Assembly: GCF_002128425.1 (NCBI RefSeq)
Contig: NZ_NESS01000005.1
Coordinates: 342,868 to 406,867 of the forward strand
Length of the DNA stretch: 64,000 bases
From: Gottfriedia acidiceleris
GTDB taxonomy: Bacteria; Bacillota; Bacilli; Bacillales; Bacillaceae_G
Direction of reading: 5' to 3'
A program made the position numbers and the translations under genes. Below the pieces are notes generated by a model. That model searched no databases, had not been told where the DNA came from, and worked only from the letters and a program-made list of their open reading frames with translations. The first letter of the stretch is position 1. The number at the start of each line of letters is the position of its first letter. This document shows positions 38,059-47,375 of the stretch, in pieces.

Positions 38059-41000
38059 TTATCTTTGTTCTAATTCTATTAACAGATCACCTGTAGAAAT
38101 ACTTTCTCCTGATGTAATTAGAATGTCTCTTATTACACCAGTAAATGGAGATTGGACAGTTGTTTCCATTTTCATCGCTTCAGTAATTGCTAAAGTTTGA
38201 CCTTTTTCAACTACATCTCCCTTTTTAACAAGTACATTTAACACAGTACCTGGCATTGTTGCGTTTATATGGTTTGGATTACTAGTATCGCCTTTTCTTT
38301 TTTGAACGACTGTAGATTTGACTGAGTAATCTTTTACCACTATTTCTCGCGGCTGACCATTTAATTCAAAGTATATAACTCTTGTTCCATCAGGCTGAGC
38401 TTGACCAATCGAAACAAGTTTAACAATCAGTGTTTTACCACGTTCAATGTCTACTTTAATCTCTTCATCTAATTTCATTCCATGGAAGAAAGTAGGTGTA
38501 TCAAGTACAGATAAGTCTCCATAGCTTTCAACATTTTTTTGATAGTCCATAAATACTTTAGGGTATAGACAATAAGCTAATATATCAAAATTCGTAACCT
38601 GACGATTTAACGTTTTGAATAAATACTCCTCAACGTCTTTAAAATCGATTGGTTTTAAAGTCTCCCCAGCTCTTTCAGTTAATGGTTGTCTACCTTTTAA
38701 GATGATACGTTGTAAGCTCTTTGGAAATCCACCATGAGGTTGTCCTAATTTTCCTTCAAAAAACTCTATAACTGAATCAGGAAAATCGATATTTTCCCCT
38801 TTTTCATATACAGAATCTTCATCTAAATTATTTTGAACCATAAACAATGCCATATCTCCAACTACTTTAGAAGATGGTGTTACTTTAACGACATCCCCAA
38901 AAAGTTGATTTACCCTACCGTACATATCTTTTACTTCTTCAAATCGGTCTCCTAAACCAACACCTTTAGCTTGTTGTTTTAAGTTAGAATACTGACCACC
39001 TGGCATTTCATGTTGATAAACTTCTGTATGTGGTGAAACCATACCACTTTCGAAACTACTATAATACTTACGAACGCCTTCCCAGTAGGTTGATAATTGT
39101 TCTAAGCCGTTTATATTTAAGTTCGTCTCATTATTTGAACCTTGAAGAGCATAATATAAACTATTTGCACTTGGCTGAGAAGTTAATCCAGACATACTTC
39201 CAATAGCGATGTCTACAACATCAACACCTGCTTCAATTGCTTTTACATATGTGTATAATCCATTTCCACTCGTATCATGAGTATGTAAGTGGATTGGTAA
39301 ATCTACTGTATCCTTCAATTCACTAATTAACGAATAAGCAGACTGAGGCTTTAATAAACCTGCCATATCCTTAATAGCTAAAATATGTGCACCAGCCGAT
39401 TCTAAATCCTTTGCAAGCTCTTTATAATAAGCTAGATTATATTTTGTTCTAGTTGGGTCTAATATATCTCCTGTGTAACAAATCGATGCCTCAGCAAGCT
39501 TTCCACTCTCTCTTACAGCATCAATTGCAACTTCCATCCCTTTAATCCAATTTAAACTATCAAATATTCTAAATACATCGATACCAGCTTGAGCTGATGC
39601 TTCAATAAATTTTTTCACAAGGTTATCAGGGTAATTTTTATAACCAACTGCATTTGATCCACGTAAAAGCATTTGGAATAATACATTTGGAACTTGCTCT
39701 CTTAAATTTAATAATCTTTCCCATGGATCTTCATTTAAGAAACGGTACGCTACATCGAAAGTCGCTCCGCCCCACATTTCCATAGAGAATAAGTTAGGTA
39801 ATAATTTTGACGTTTGTTCTGCTACTGTAATTAAGTCCTTTGAACGAATTCTCGTTGCAAGTAGTGACTGGTGAGCATCCCTAAACGTTGTATCTGTAAA
39901 TAAAACATTTGGCTGATTTTTTAACCACTTCGAAAATTCATCTGCACCTAATTTATCTAATAATTGCTTAGTACCACTTTCAGCACTTTTAATATGATTT
40001 ACATTTGGAATGATAATATCATCATAAACTGGTTTTTCTTTTACCGATATTCCTGGAAATCCATTCACTGTTACATTTCCGATATAATTTAATAATTTCG
40101 TTCCTCTGTCTCTTCTTTTAGCAAAAACAAATAATTCCGGAGATGAATCTACAAACGAAGTATTATACTCACCAGACAAGAAATCTGGATGCGTCATAAC
40201 ATTTTCTAAAAATGGAATATTTGTTTTAATACCACGGATACGGAATTCTTTTAAATTTCGATTTAACTTCGCAATTGCGCCTTCAAATGTTAATGCATGC
40301 GTCGTTACTTTTACTAATAATGAATCATAATACGGTGTAATAACAGCACCTTGGAAGCTGTTTCCAGTATCTAACCTTACACCAAAACCACCACCTGAGC
40401 GATAAGCCATAATTTTTCCTGTGTCAGGCATAAAATTATTAAGTGGATCCTCAGTTGTAACACGTGCTTGTATAGCAAAACCAATTCTCGGAATCTCATC
40501 TTGTAATGGAATTCCTACTTTATCACTATGTAAACTATTACCTTGTGCAATTAAGATTTGAGTTTGAACAATATCAATCCCTGTAATCATTTCAGTAATC
40601 GTATGTTCAACTTGTACACGAGGATTCACCTCAATAAAATAAAAATCATTACCGGAAACTAAAAATTCGACTGTCCCAGCATTTACATATTCTACTTCTT
40701 TCATCAACTGAACAGCTGCATCACAAATTCTATTTCTAAGATCTTCACTAATCGAAGTACATGGTGCAACTTCAACTAGCTTTTGATGTCTTCTTTGAAT
40801 TGAACAGTCACGTTCAAACAAATGAATGATATTCCCTTGGTTATCCCCTAATATTTGAACTTCAATATGCTTTGGATTTTCAATATATTTCTCAACATAA
40901 ACCTCATCATTACCAAAAGCAGCTTTTGCTTCAGACTTAGCACGCTCGTATGCATCTTTTAATCCTGCATTCGTTCGAACAATCCTCATTCCACGACCGC

Positions 41001-41508
41001 CACCACCTAGAGCAGCTTTAATAATAATCGGGAATCCATAAGTTTCACCAAATTCCTTTACATCATCCAATGACTCTACTGGACCATTGCTACCTGGTAT
41101 AATTGGCAAATTGGCTTGTAGAGCTTGCTGCTTTGCTTTAATTTTATCTCCAAAAATATCTAAATGTCTTGAATATGGTCCGATAAAAATAATGCCCTCT
41201 TCTTCACATCTCTCGGCAAATTTAATATTTTCTGATAAGAATCCATATCCTGGATGTATTGCATCTACGCTGTTTTTCTTTGCAATTTCAATAATACCTT
41301 CAATATCTAGATAAGCATCAATTGGCTTTTTACCTTTTCCAACTATGTATGCTTCGTCAGCTTTATAACGGTGATATGACCCTTCATCTTCTTTAGAATA
41401 AATACCAACTGTTCTAATTCCTAACTCAGTGCAAGCTCGAAAAACTCGAATTGCAATTTCACCTCGGTTAGCGACTAGAACCTTTTTAATCTGTTTCGTG
41501 TAAGTCAT
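38059..41508 (-). CDS. pycA: Pyruvate carboxylase
   Basis: Biotin enzyme making oxaloacetate from pyruvate and bicarbonate. The 1149 residues comprise biotin carboxylase (about 1-450, with KAALGGGGRGMRIV), carboxyltransferase (about 530-830, TFRDAHQSLLATR), an allosteric/tetramerisation linker, and a biotinyl domain with the lysine in ITEAMKMET near the C-terminus. ATG at 41508 after AGGAGG. Downstream of ftsW on the same strand, the usual Bacillus order. Confidence 0.98.
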   Translation of the reverse strand: MTYTKQIKKVLVANRGEIAIRVFRACTELGIRTVGIYSKEDEGSYHRYKADEAYIVGKGKKPIDAYLDIEGIIEIAKKNSVDAIHPGYGFLSENIKFAERCEEEGIIFIGPYSRHLDIFGDKIKAKQQALQANLPIIPGSNGPVESLDDVKEFGETYGFPIIIKAALGGGGRGMRIVRTNAGLKDAYERAKSEAKAAFGNDEVYVEKYIENPKHIEVQILGDNQGNIIHLFERDCSIQRRHQKLVEVAPCTSISEDLRNRICDAAVQLMKEVEYVNAGTVEFLVSGNDFYFIEVNPRVQVEHTITEMITGIDIVQTQILIAQGNSLHSDKVGIPLQDEIPRIGFAIQARVTTEDPLNNFMPDTGKIMAYRSGGGFGVRLDTGNSFQGAVITPYYDSLLVKVTTHALTFEGAIAKLNRNLKEFRIRGIKTNIPFLENVMTHPDFLSGEYNTSFVDSSPELFVFAKRRDRGTKLLNYIGNVTVNGFPGISVKEKPVYDDIIIPNVNHIKSAESGTKQLLDKLGADEFSKWLKNQPNVLFTDTTFRDAHQSLLATRIRSKDLITVAEQTSKLLPNLFSMEMWGGATFDVAYRFLNEDPWERLLNLREQVPNVLFQMLLRGSNAVGYKNYPDNLVKKFIEASAQAGIDVFRIFDSLNWIKGMEVAIDAVRESGKLAEASICYTGDILDPTRTKYNLAYYKELAKDLESAGAHILAIKDMAGLLKPQSAYSLISELKDTVDLPIHLHTHDTSGNGLYTYVKAIEAGVDVVDIAIGSMSGLTSQPSANSLYYALQGSNNETNLNINGLEQLSTYWEGVRKYYSSFESGMVSPHTEVYQHEMPGGQYSNLKQQAKGVGLGDRFEEVKDMYGRVNQLFGDVVKVTPSSKVVGDMALFMVQNNLDEDSVYEKGENIDFPDSVIEFFEGKLGQPHGGFPKSLQRIILKGRQPLTERAGETLKPIDFKDVEEYLFKTLNRQVTNFDILAYCLYPKVFMDYQKNVESYGDLSVLDTPTFFHGMKLDEEIKVDIERGKTLIVKLVSIGQAQPDGTRVIYFELNGQPREIVVKDYSVKSTVVQKRKGDTSNPNHINATMPGTVLNVLVKKGDVVEKGQTLAITEAMKMETTVQSPFTGVIRDILITSGESISTGDLLIELEQR

Positions 41509-41589
41509 TTTTAAGCCTCCTGTATTTATGAAAGATAATTATCAATAAATTAAGAATAAACTTTTTCAAAATGCATTTTTTTGAAGATT

Positions 41590-42732
41590 TTATAAAGTTT
41601 CTTTATTAATCTTATTTCGTATTGAAATATTCATTAAAATACCAACCATGGAAAGCATAACGATTAACGAAGTTCCTCCATAACTAACAAAAGGCAAAGG
41701 AACACCTGTAAGTGGAATTAACGAAGTAACTCCTCCAATATTTACAAATGATTGTATGACGATAATTGCACTAATACCAGTAGCCAATAATGAATCAAAA
41801 GAATCCTTTGATTGATGCGCTATTAGCAATCCTCGCCAAACAATTATGAATATACATAAAATAACTACAATTACTCCTATTAATCCTGTTTCTTCACCGA
41901 TTATTGCTAGAATAAAGTCAGTATGAGGCTCAGGTAAGTAACCTAGTTTTTGAATACTTTTTCCTAATCCAACTCCTGTAAAGCCACCATTTGCAAATGC
42001 GATTAGTGAATTTACGATTTGAAATCCGATTCCTTGAGCATAATCAAACGGATTTCGGAATGCTAAAAATCGATTAACTTGTACATCTGTTAAGCCGATT
42101 CCTAAACTGATACAAATACTAATTAATGGATATAGAAATACAATCCCACCAACGAATAATAGAATTAATCTCTTAACAATAAAACCACTACAAAATGATA
42201 CTACAGCGCAAGCACCTATTATTAATATAGCTGTACCAGTATCCGGTTGTAATCTCAATAAGATGATATACAGGGCTACTATACTCCATGGAGCAAATAG
42301 CATTTTCCAGTTCTTTGTAATTCGCTTTTGTCTTTTGGAGTACCAACCTGCTAGAAGAATGATTGATCCTAATTTGATTAGCTCGGCTGGTTGAATTCCA
42401 AACACCCAGCTTTTTGCGTTATTTCTAACTTCACCAAATAAAAGAACTGCAATAAGTAATACAATACTTACTACAACATTTAATAACAAAGCAATTCTTT
42501 TTCTAAAGAAAGTTGCAGGTAAAAACATTAAAAATACAAATGCAAACATCCCTACTTCAAAAGCAATTAATTGCTTTTGAAAGAAATAGTCACTAGGCCA
42601 ATGTTCACTTTGATAACGAATGGATGGTAGTGGCGAACTTGCACTATACACCATAATTAATCCAAATAAACATAAAACTAATAATGGAACAAAAATCATA
42701 TAATCAATATTTTTTAGATATTTTTTTAACAT
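41590..42732 (-). CDS. ftsW: FtsW/RodA/SpoVE family glycosyltransferase (FtsW)
   Basis: SEDS peptidoglycan polymerase of 380 residues with ten helices. It shows LIMVYSASS in the first helix, LQPDTGTAILI, the family signature with NPFDYAQGIGFQIVNSLIAFANGG (residues about 214-237), and PEPHTDFILAIIGEETG. Position beside pycA and ylaN identifies it as ftsW rather than rodA or spoVE. It works with PBP2B (pbpB, this window) at the septum. Confidence 0.93.
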   Translation of the reverse strand: MLKKYLKNIDYMIFVPLLVLCLFGLIMVYSASSPLPSIRYQSEHWPSDYFFQKQLIAFEVGMFAFVFLMFLPATFFRKRIALLLNVVVSIVLLIAVLLFGEVRNNAKSWVFGIQPAELIKLGSIILLAGWYSKRQKRITKNWKMLFAPWSIVALYIILLRLQPDTGTAILIIGACAVVSFCSGFIVKRLILLFVGGIVFLYPLISICISLGIGLTDVQVNRFLAFRNPFDYAQGIGFQIVNSLIAFANGGFTGVGLGKSIQKLGYLPEPHTDFILAIIGEETGLIGVIVVILCIFIIVWRGLLIAHQSKDSFDSLLATGISAIIVIQSFVNIGGVTSLIPLTGVPLPFVSYGGTSLIVMLSMVGILMNISIRNKINKETL

Positions 42733-42864
42733 TACTTAATCATCCCTGCTTTGATTAATTATACTTTATGTATTCAACTATTTTGACAAATTCCCTTTAT
42801 AAATAAAAATATTGTAACATAGATTAATAGATTTATTGCTTATAACAATTAAAAAAATTTACAA

Positions 42865-42897
42865 AAAAAAGCTCAAACATTTTTTGTTTGAGCTTTT
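42865..42897 (-). terminator. Terminator after ylaN
   Basis: AAGCTCAAACA/TGTTTGAGCTT stem with a T tract on the minus strand. Confidence 0.9.
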
Positions 42898-42908
42898 GTT
42901 ACTAATAA

Positions 42909-43199
42909 TTATTTATTCTTTTGATCTGTAAACGCTTCATGCAGAGCAGATAGTTGACGCTCAAGTTCAGAAAGAAGTTCTTTACCTTGTTCTGCTTCAA
43001 TTAAACCTAATCGAGAAGCAAAATCAATCTCTCTTGATAATCCAAACATTTGAGTATCTAAAACCTCTTCATATAGAGGGCATTGTGGCATCGTTAAATG
43101 ATCAAGTTGCACATTTATTAATTTTAAAATTTTTTCAGCATCTTTTTTTAATAATTCAAATGCTTTATCTTTGTAATCTGTTACAGCATCAGACCTCAA
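42909..43199 (-). CDS. ylaN: YlaN family protein, iron-homeostasis factor
   Basis: 96 residues, highly conserved: [20 protein letters not shown], then [20 protein letters not shown] and [12 protein letters not shown]. Recent work describes YlaN as a partner of Fur that responds to iron, essential in B. subtilis under iron-poor conditions. TTG at 43199 directly after GGAGGGAG is the likely start; a longer version begins before the ribosome binding site. Confidence 0.92.
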   Translation of the reverse strand: MRSDAVTDYKDKAFELLKKDAEKILKLINVQLDHLTMPQCPLYEEVLDTQMFGLSREIDFASRLGLIEAEQGKELLSELERQLSALHEAFTDQKNK

Positions 43200-43533
43200 T
43201 TTTCTCCCTCCGCTTCCGTACAAGCTATCTATTTAATATTATAGTTCTTTTGATGAAAAATCAACTTAAATCATAAGTTTTGCAAATATGTATTTTAGAA
43301 AATTATTTTTTTGCAACAGTTTATTTATTAAAATTTTCTTATTTAAGAATGTAGTACTAAATAATGAACTAATTTCTTCAAAAAAAGCACACTCAGAATA
43401 ATGACAATATCTATGATAAAACTATTTAAAAAACTTAAATGAAAATAAGAGCTATTCTGTTCAATTGATTGTCTTTTTACATAGAATAGTCGTACACTAT
43501 AGTAAGACTTAGTACATAGAAGGGGTTTTTTTT

Positions 43534-44022
43534 ATGAGTGATGTTTTTCAATTAACAGGTAATGTGGAGTTTCCGTTAACGATTGATCCAAGTGTTTGGA
43601 TTTTTGATGACAGAAAGGTTAAGTTAGAGAGTTTGTTAGCTGGTGATTTAAAAAAGGTTGATGAGCTTGAGCAATATACTAAAAGTGTTTCAAAGCATTG
43701 GGACCGTGAAATTGTTGAAGGTGCAAAGGTTGATAATAGTCCTTTATACGCTACTCAAAAAAAAGAATGGCTTAAGGAATCGTATGCAATGCCATTTTCT
43801 TATTTTATAGATAATAGTAAACCGAAAAATCGTGATTCAGAAGTTACGATTGAAACAGAAGGTGAGCTAATAAAATTACCGTTTGAAACTGTATATGAAA
43901 GTTATTTAGCATTTTCGTACAATGGTAAGAGAATCATTGAAGACGGTCCAGTACATTTATATTTTGTTGATGGCTCAAATAAGGAAACACCAATCACTTC
44001 AATCAAGAAAATTATTTTGTAG
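43534..44022 (+). CDS. Conserved hypothetical protein
   Basis: 162 residues, soluble, no signal peptide, no recognised motif. It starts MSDVFQLTGNVEFPLTIDPS. I recall B. cereus-type homologues labelled peptidyl-prolyl isomerase, but I see no isomerase signature here. ATG at 43534 after AGAAGGGG. A possible sigma-A promoter (TTTACA-N16-TATAGT) lies about 30-70 bp upstream. The 334-bp gap before it holds nothing else evident. Confidence 0.75.
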   Translation: MSDVFQLTGNVEFPLTIDPSVWIFDDRKVKLESLLAGDLKKVDELEQYTKSVSKHWDREIVEGAKVDNSPLYATQKKEWLKESYAMPFSYFIDNSKPKNRDSEVTIETEGELIKLPFETVYESYLAFSYNGKRIIEDGPVHLYFVDGSNKETPITSIKKIIL

Positions 44023-44030
44023 TTTAAAAC

Positions 44031-44076
44031 AATACAACATCTTACCGACTGATTTTGGTAAGATGTTGTATTTTGT
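44031..44076 (+). terminator. Terminator between the hypothetical gene and ylaK
   Basis: AATACAACATCTTACC/GGTAAGATGTTGTATT stem with a T-rich end on plus; it may serve both directions. Confidence 0.85.
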
Positions 44077-44090
44077 AAGCCAATATTTAA

Positions 44091-45419
44091 TTACAATATA
44101 TCCGCTGCAAGTTGTGCAATTGATGAACGTTCACCTTTTATTAATTTTACATGTCCACTTATTTTTTGATCTTTAAATTTTTCAACCACATAAGTTAATC
44201 CATTATTGTATTCATCTAAATATGGATGATCAATTTGTTCTGGATCCCCCATTAAAACAATTTTACTCTTATCACCAACGCGAGTTAAAATCGTTTTTAC
44301 TTCATGTCTAGTTAGATTTTGTGCTTCATCGATAATAATAAATTGTTCTGGGATACTTCTACCTCTTATATAAGTTAAAGCCTCTACTTCAATTGAACCC
44401 ATTCCAGCTAATATGGCATCAAGTTCACCTGGCTTTTTCGTATTGAATAAGTATTCTAGATTATCATAAATCGGCTGCATCCAAGGTCGAAGTTTTTCAT
44501 CCTTTTCACCTGGTAAATAACCAAGATCCTTTCCAACAGGAACAATTGGTCTAGCTACTAATAATTTTTTATAGCTTTGTAGGTCCTCACTTTGCATTAA
44601 ACCCGCTGCTAAAGCTAATAATGTTTTTCCTGTACCTGCTTTACCAATCAATGTAACTAAAGGTATATCGTCTCGAAGTAGTAATTCTAAAGCCATGGAC
44701 TGTTGTGCATTTCTTGGTCTAATGCCCCAAATATGTTCATTCGAGAAAACAAATTTCTTAATTTTAGTACCCGTTTTATCAACAACTCCAAGAGCTGAGC
44801 TTTTACCACCGAGAGCATCCTTTAATACAATAAATTGATTAGGATAAAATGGATGGTTGGCTATATCTGAAACTGGAAGTTCTGTCTTCTCGTAAAACTT
44901 GTTTAATAAATCTGTATTTATGTAATACTCTAGATAACCGGTATAAATATGATCAACTTCAACTACCCGATCACTTAAATAATCTTCAGCAAGTAAATTT
45001 AATGCATCCGCTTTTACACGAACTAATGTATCTTTACTAACTAAAATCACTGTTTTTCCACTTTCTTTTGCTTCTTCTTCAAGTGATAAGTTTTTTGCAA
45101 CAGCTAAAATGCGGTTATCGTTCGTTTTTTCAACAAAGATCTCTTGCAATTGTTGAAACGAGCGATGATTTAACTCAATTCTAAACGAACCACCATTTTC
45201 AAGAGGAATACTTTCATGTAATTTCCCTAGTTCTCGAAAGCTATCAATTAATTTAGATACATACCTAGCATTACGACCAACTTCATCCATATATCTCTTC
45301 TTTGAGTCTACTTCCTCTAATACAACAGCTGGTACAACAACTTCATTATCTTCAAATGAAAAGATTGCTAGTGGGTCTTGCAGTAGTACATTGGTGTCGA
45401 GAACATATATTTTACTCAA
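44091..45419 (-). CDS. ylaK: PhoH2-type PIN-ATPase YlaK
   Basis: 442-residue fusion of an N-terminal PIN ribonuclease domain (YVLDTNVLLQDPLAIF; acidic residues in VVPAVVLEEVDSKK) with a C-terminal PhoH ATPase (Walker A GKAGTGKT; Walker B FIIIDEAQNLT). PhoH2 proteins of other bacteria act as RNA helicase-RNases. TTG start at 45419 after AGGAGG. Matches ylaK of B. subtilis in place and length. Confidence 0.93.
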   Translation of the reverse strand: MSKIYVLDTNVLLQDPLAIFSFEDNEVVVPAVVLEEVDSKKRYMDEVGRNARYVSKLIDSFRELGKLHESIPLENGGSFRIELNHRSFQQLQEIFVEKTNDNRILAVAKNLSLEEEAKESGKTVILVSKDTLVRVKADALNLLAEDYLSDRVVEVDHIYTGYLEYYINTDLLNKFYEKTELPVSDIANHPFYPNQFIVLKDALGGKSSALGVVDKTGTKIKKFVFSNEHIWGIRPRNAQQSMALELLLRDDIPLVTLIGKAGTGKTLLALAAGLMQSEDLQSYKKLLVARPIVPVGKDLGYLPGEKDEKLRPWMQPIYDNLEYLFNTKKPGELDAILAGMGSIEVEALTYIRGRSIPEQFIIIDEAQNLTRHEVKTILTRVGDKSKIVLMGDPEQIDHPYLDEYNNGLTYVVEKFKDQKISGHVKLIKGERSSIAQLAADIL

Positions 45420-45577
45420 TCCTTAACCTCCTGACTAAAAATAACTCAGATTAGAATAATTAGTTTTAATTCTAAATTGATTGGTCTTACATATGGTTAC
45501 TAGTCGAAGAATGGACGAACCGTTAATATATTATATGAATTTCTCTCTACTTTAGAATATGTTTTAATGCTTAAAGC

Positions 45578-46036
45578 TCAAGTGGCCCTAAGACCATTTA
45601 ATACAGCTACATCTAATTTTTTTGCAGCTCTCTCATCATAAGTTTTTTCGTACTCTGGTTCAACAGTTATTTTTGACCCATAAAACAATATATTTTTCAC
45701 TTCATTAATTTCTACTTCTATACACGCTAATTTTAATGGAATCCCAGGCATTTGCTTTGTTAAAATTTTTGCATTACCTGAAATGCTATAAACTGTTTCA
45801 TTTGAAAATAAGCTTAATGATACTCCTTCAACTTCTTCAATATTTGTTATAATTGCAGATCTTTGATCTACCGCAAAACGAATCGTCTTGTCATCTAAAG
45901 CAGCAAGCCAAGAAATTGCATTCGTAACTGGAGCATTCTTTTCGGAGTTAAAAGTACTTAAAAAAACAATCTTTTCTTTATTGCAATCTTCAAATAAGCT
46001 TGGTGACAATGTTTTCTCAATACTGTTTACCATCAC
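45578..46036 (-). CDS. ylaL: Pyridoxamine 5'-phosphate oxidase-like (FMN-binding split-barrel) protein YlaL
   Basis: 152 residues with the split-barrel pattern VFLSTFNSEKNAPVTNAISWLAALD and an LDDKTIRFAVDQRS segment. It is in the YlaL place between ylaK and ylaI. A flavin-binding role is inferred from the fold; substrate unknown. GTG at 46036 and ATG at 46033 are both possible after AAGGAGATG. Confidence 0.75.
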   Translation of the reverse strand: MMVNSIEKTLSPSLFEDCNKEKIVFLSTFNSEKNAPVTNAISWLAALDDKTIRFAVDQRSAIITNIEEVEGVSLSLFSNETVYSISGNAKILTKQMPGIPLKLACIEVEINEVKNILFYGSKITVEPEYEKTYDERAAKKLDVAVLNGLRAT

Positions 46037-46186
46037 TATTTCATCTCCTTCAAATAAAGAGTATACTAATATAATTCAAAGTTTATTGAAAACTTCCTGC
46101 TAAAACCACTGTTTTCTAAAAATATATTCTAAAACCTGTTATAATTATGTTAACTTAAGTTCCATATATAAGGAGAGAAATTTCAC

Positions 46187-46387
46187 ATGAGAGTTAAATG
46201 CATGATTTGTGATAAAAGCGAATCGATTAGCGATGAATCACCTATCGCAAAAAAATTAAGAAATCGTCCAATCCATACATATACATGCTCTGAATGTTAC
46301 GATCGAATTAAAATAAAAACAGAACAAAGAATTGCAACAGGAAAATTCCGTTTCTTAAAACCTGTTAAGGACAATGACGAGTGGTAA
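46187..46387 (+). CDS. ylaI: YlaI, DUF2197 zinc-ribbon protein
   Basis: 66 residues, MRVKCMICDKSESISDESPI, with two cysteine pairs (CMIC and CSEC) typical of a zinc ribbon. ATG at 46187 after AAGGAGAG. Conserved in Bacillus at this locus; function unknown. Confidence 0.9.
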   Translation: MRVKCMICDKSESISDESPIAKKLRNRPIHTYTCSECYDRIKIKTEQRIATGKFRFLKPVKDNDEW

Positions 46388-46403
46388 TTAAATCATGAAA
46401 AAT

Positions 46404-46428
46404 GAAGTCGTTTGGGCTTCTTTTTTTT
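46404..46428 (+). terminator. Terminator after ylaI
   Basis: GAAGTC/GGCTTC stem followed by eight T residues. Confidence 0.7.
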
Positions 46429-46583
46429 GGGAGAAAAATTATTCAATTTATCCTCCTAGTCGCTATTTGATACAAATGGAAAACGATCAATCAGTAATGA
46501 AAATCAAAATCACGCGGGCTAATTTTATAGTGTAAAAAATTTGGAAATAAGCCGCCAATCTCATTTCTTACTACACAACGTAA

Positions 46584-46610
46584 AAAAACCTAGATTAATT
46601 CTAGGTTTTT
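46584..46610 (-). terminator. Terminator at the end of the 46609-46881 gene
   Basis: AAAACCTAG/CTAGGTTTT stem with a T run on the minus strand; overlaps the stop codon. The region 46430-46580 shows no credible gene. Confidence 0.8.
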
Positions 46611-46881
46611 AATACTTCTCCGGATTAACTTTTACTTGATCTAAAAAACAATCAATCATTTCAATTGGAAAGCGCGTAGTACGCTCTTTTTCTGCTTGTG
46701 TAAATGTGATTAAATAAAAATCTTCCATTTTTTCTATTTTTACATTTGATACTTGATGGTCCTCTTTTAAAATCGAATCAAACATTTCATACGTCTCTTT
46801 AGCAGCTTCATCCGAAGGCCTACCTTCATATATTACTTTTATCGTTAACCAATTATATAAAGCGTCCTGAACAGATTTCAT
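46609..46881 (-). CDS. Conserved hypothetical protein
   Basis: 90-residue acidic soluble protein beginning MKSVQDALYNWLTIKVIYEG, with a DEAAKETYEMF segment and ending VKVNPEKY. No motif or family recognised. It lies 29 bp downstream of ylaH on the same strand and is probably cotranscribed. The ribosome binding site is weak, which lowers confidence in the start but not in the frame. Confidence 0.7.
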   Translation of the reverse strand: MKSVQDALYNWLTIKVIYEGRPSDEAAKETYEMFDSILKEDHQVSNVKIEKMEDFYLITFTQAEKERTTRFPIEMIDCFLDQVKVNPEKY

Positions 46882-46910
46882 CTAAATACCAACTTTCTAT
46901 AAGTGTTACG

Positions 46911-47234
46911 TTATGTAGTAGCATTATTCTTTTTTGATTGATGTAAACGAATCTTATAAACACCTAATACGAAAACACTTGCAAGTAAAGCTTCCACGAT
47001 TGGTATCCTTAAAGCTAAGAAAGTAAGGAAACTACATCCGATCATAAGTAAAACATAAATGATTAAACTTTTAAGGATGCTCAATTTTTTTGCGAAACCT
47101 AAATGATATACCACAATACATAGTACAACAATTAAACCATATAATATCCACATTGAAAGATGAATATCATGAGTTATATTTATTAACTGTGTTATAACAA
47201 ATTCAAATCCCTTTGGAGCCTTTTCCAAATCCAT
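46911..47234 (-). CDS. ylaH: YlaH-like membrane protein
   Basis: 107 residues with three membrane helices (about 28-47, 54-74 and 78-95). Matches the YlaH family by size, topology and place between typA and ylaI. Function unknown. The GGGGG sequence lies unusually close to the ATG at 47234. Confidence 0.85.
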   Translation of the reverse strand: MDLEKAPKGFEFVITQLINITHDIHLSMWILYGLIVVLCIVVYHLGFAKKLSILKSLIIYVLLMIGCSFLTFLALRIPIVEALLASVFVLGVYKIRLHQSKKNNATT

Positions 47235-47321
47235 ATCCCCCTATTTAATAATAAAACCGAATACTTCTATTCGTTTCAGACAGTCTTAAAAATCAAATTT
47301 TGTACTTTGTCTACAAAAATG

Positions 47322-47346
47322 AAACCGACTATTATCTAGTCGGTTT
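47322..47346 (-). terminator. Terminator after typA
   Basis: AAACCGACTA/TAGTCGGTTT stem followed on the minus strand by CATTTTT. Confidence 0.82.
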
Positions 47347-47375
47347 TATTATATCATAATTATTTTTAAATTTAA

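Noticed and set aside
41525..41550. GATAATTATC upstream of pycA as a Fur box
   Set aside because: Only a 10-bp palindrome; the two 7-bp halves of the Fur 7-1-7 consensus would overlap, and pycA is not a usual iron-regulated gene.
46395..46535. 46-codon plus-strand ORF after ylaI
   Set aside because: It has no ribosome binding site and runs through the ylaI terminator hairpin and its T tract.
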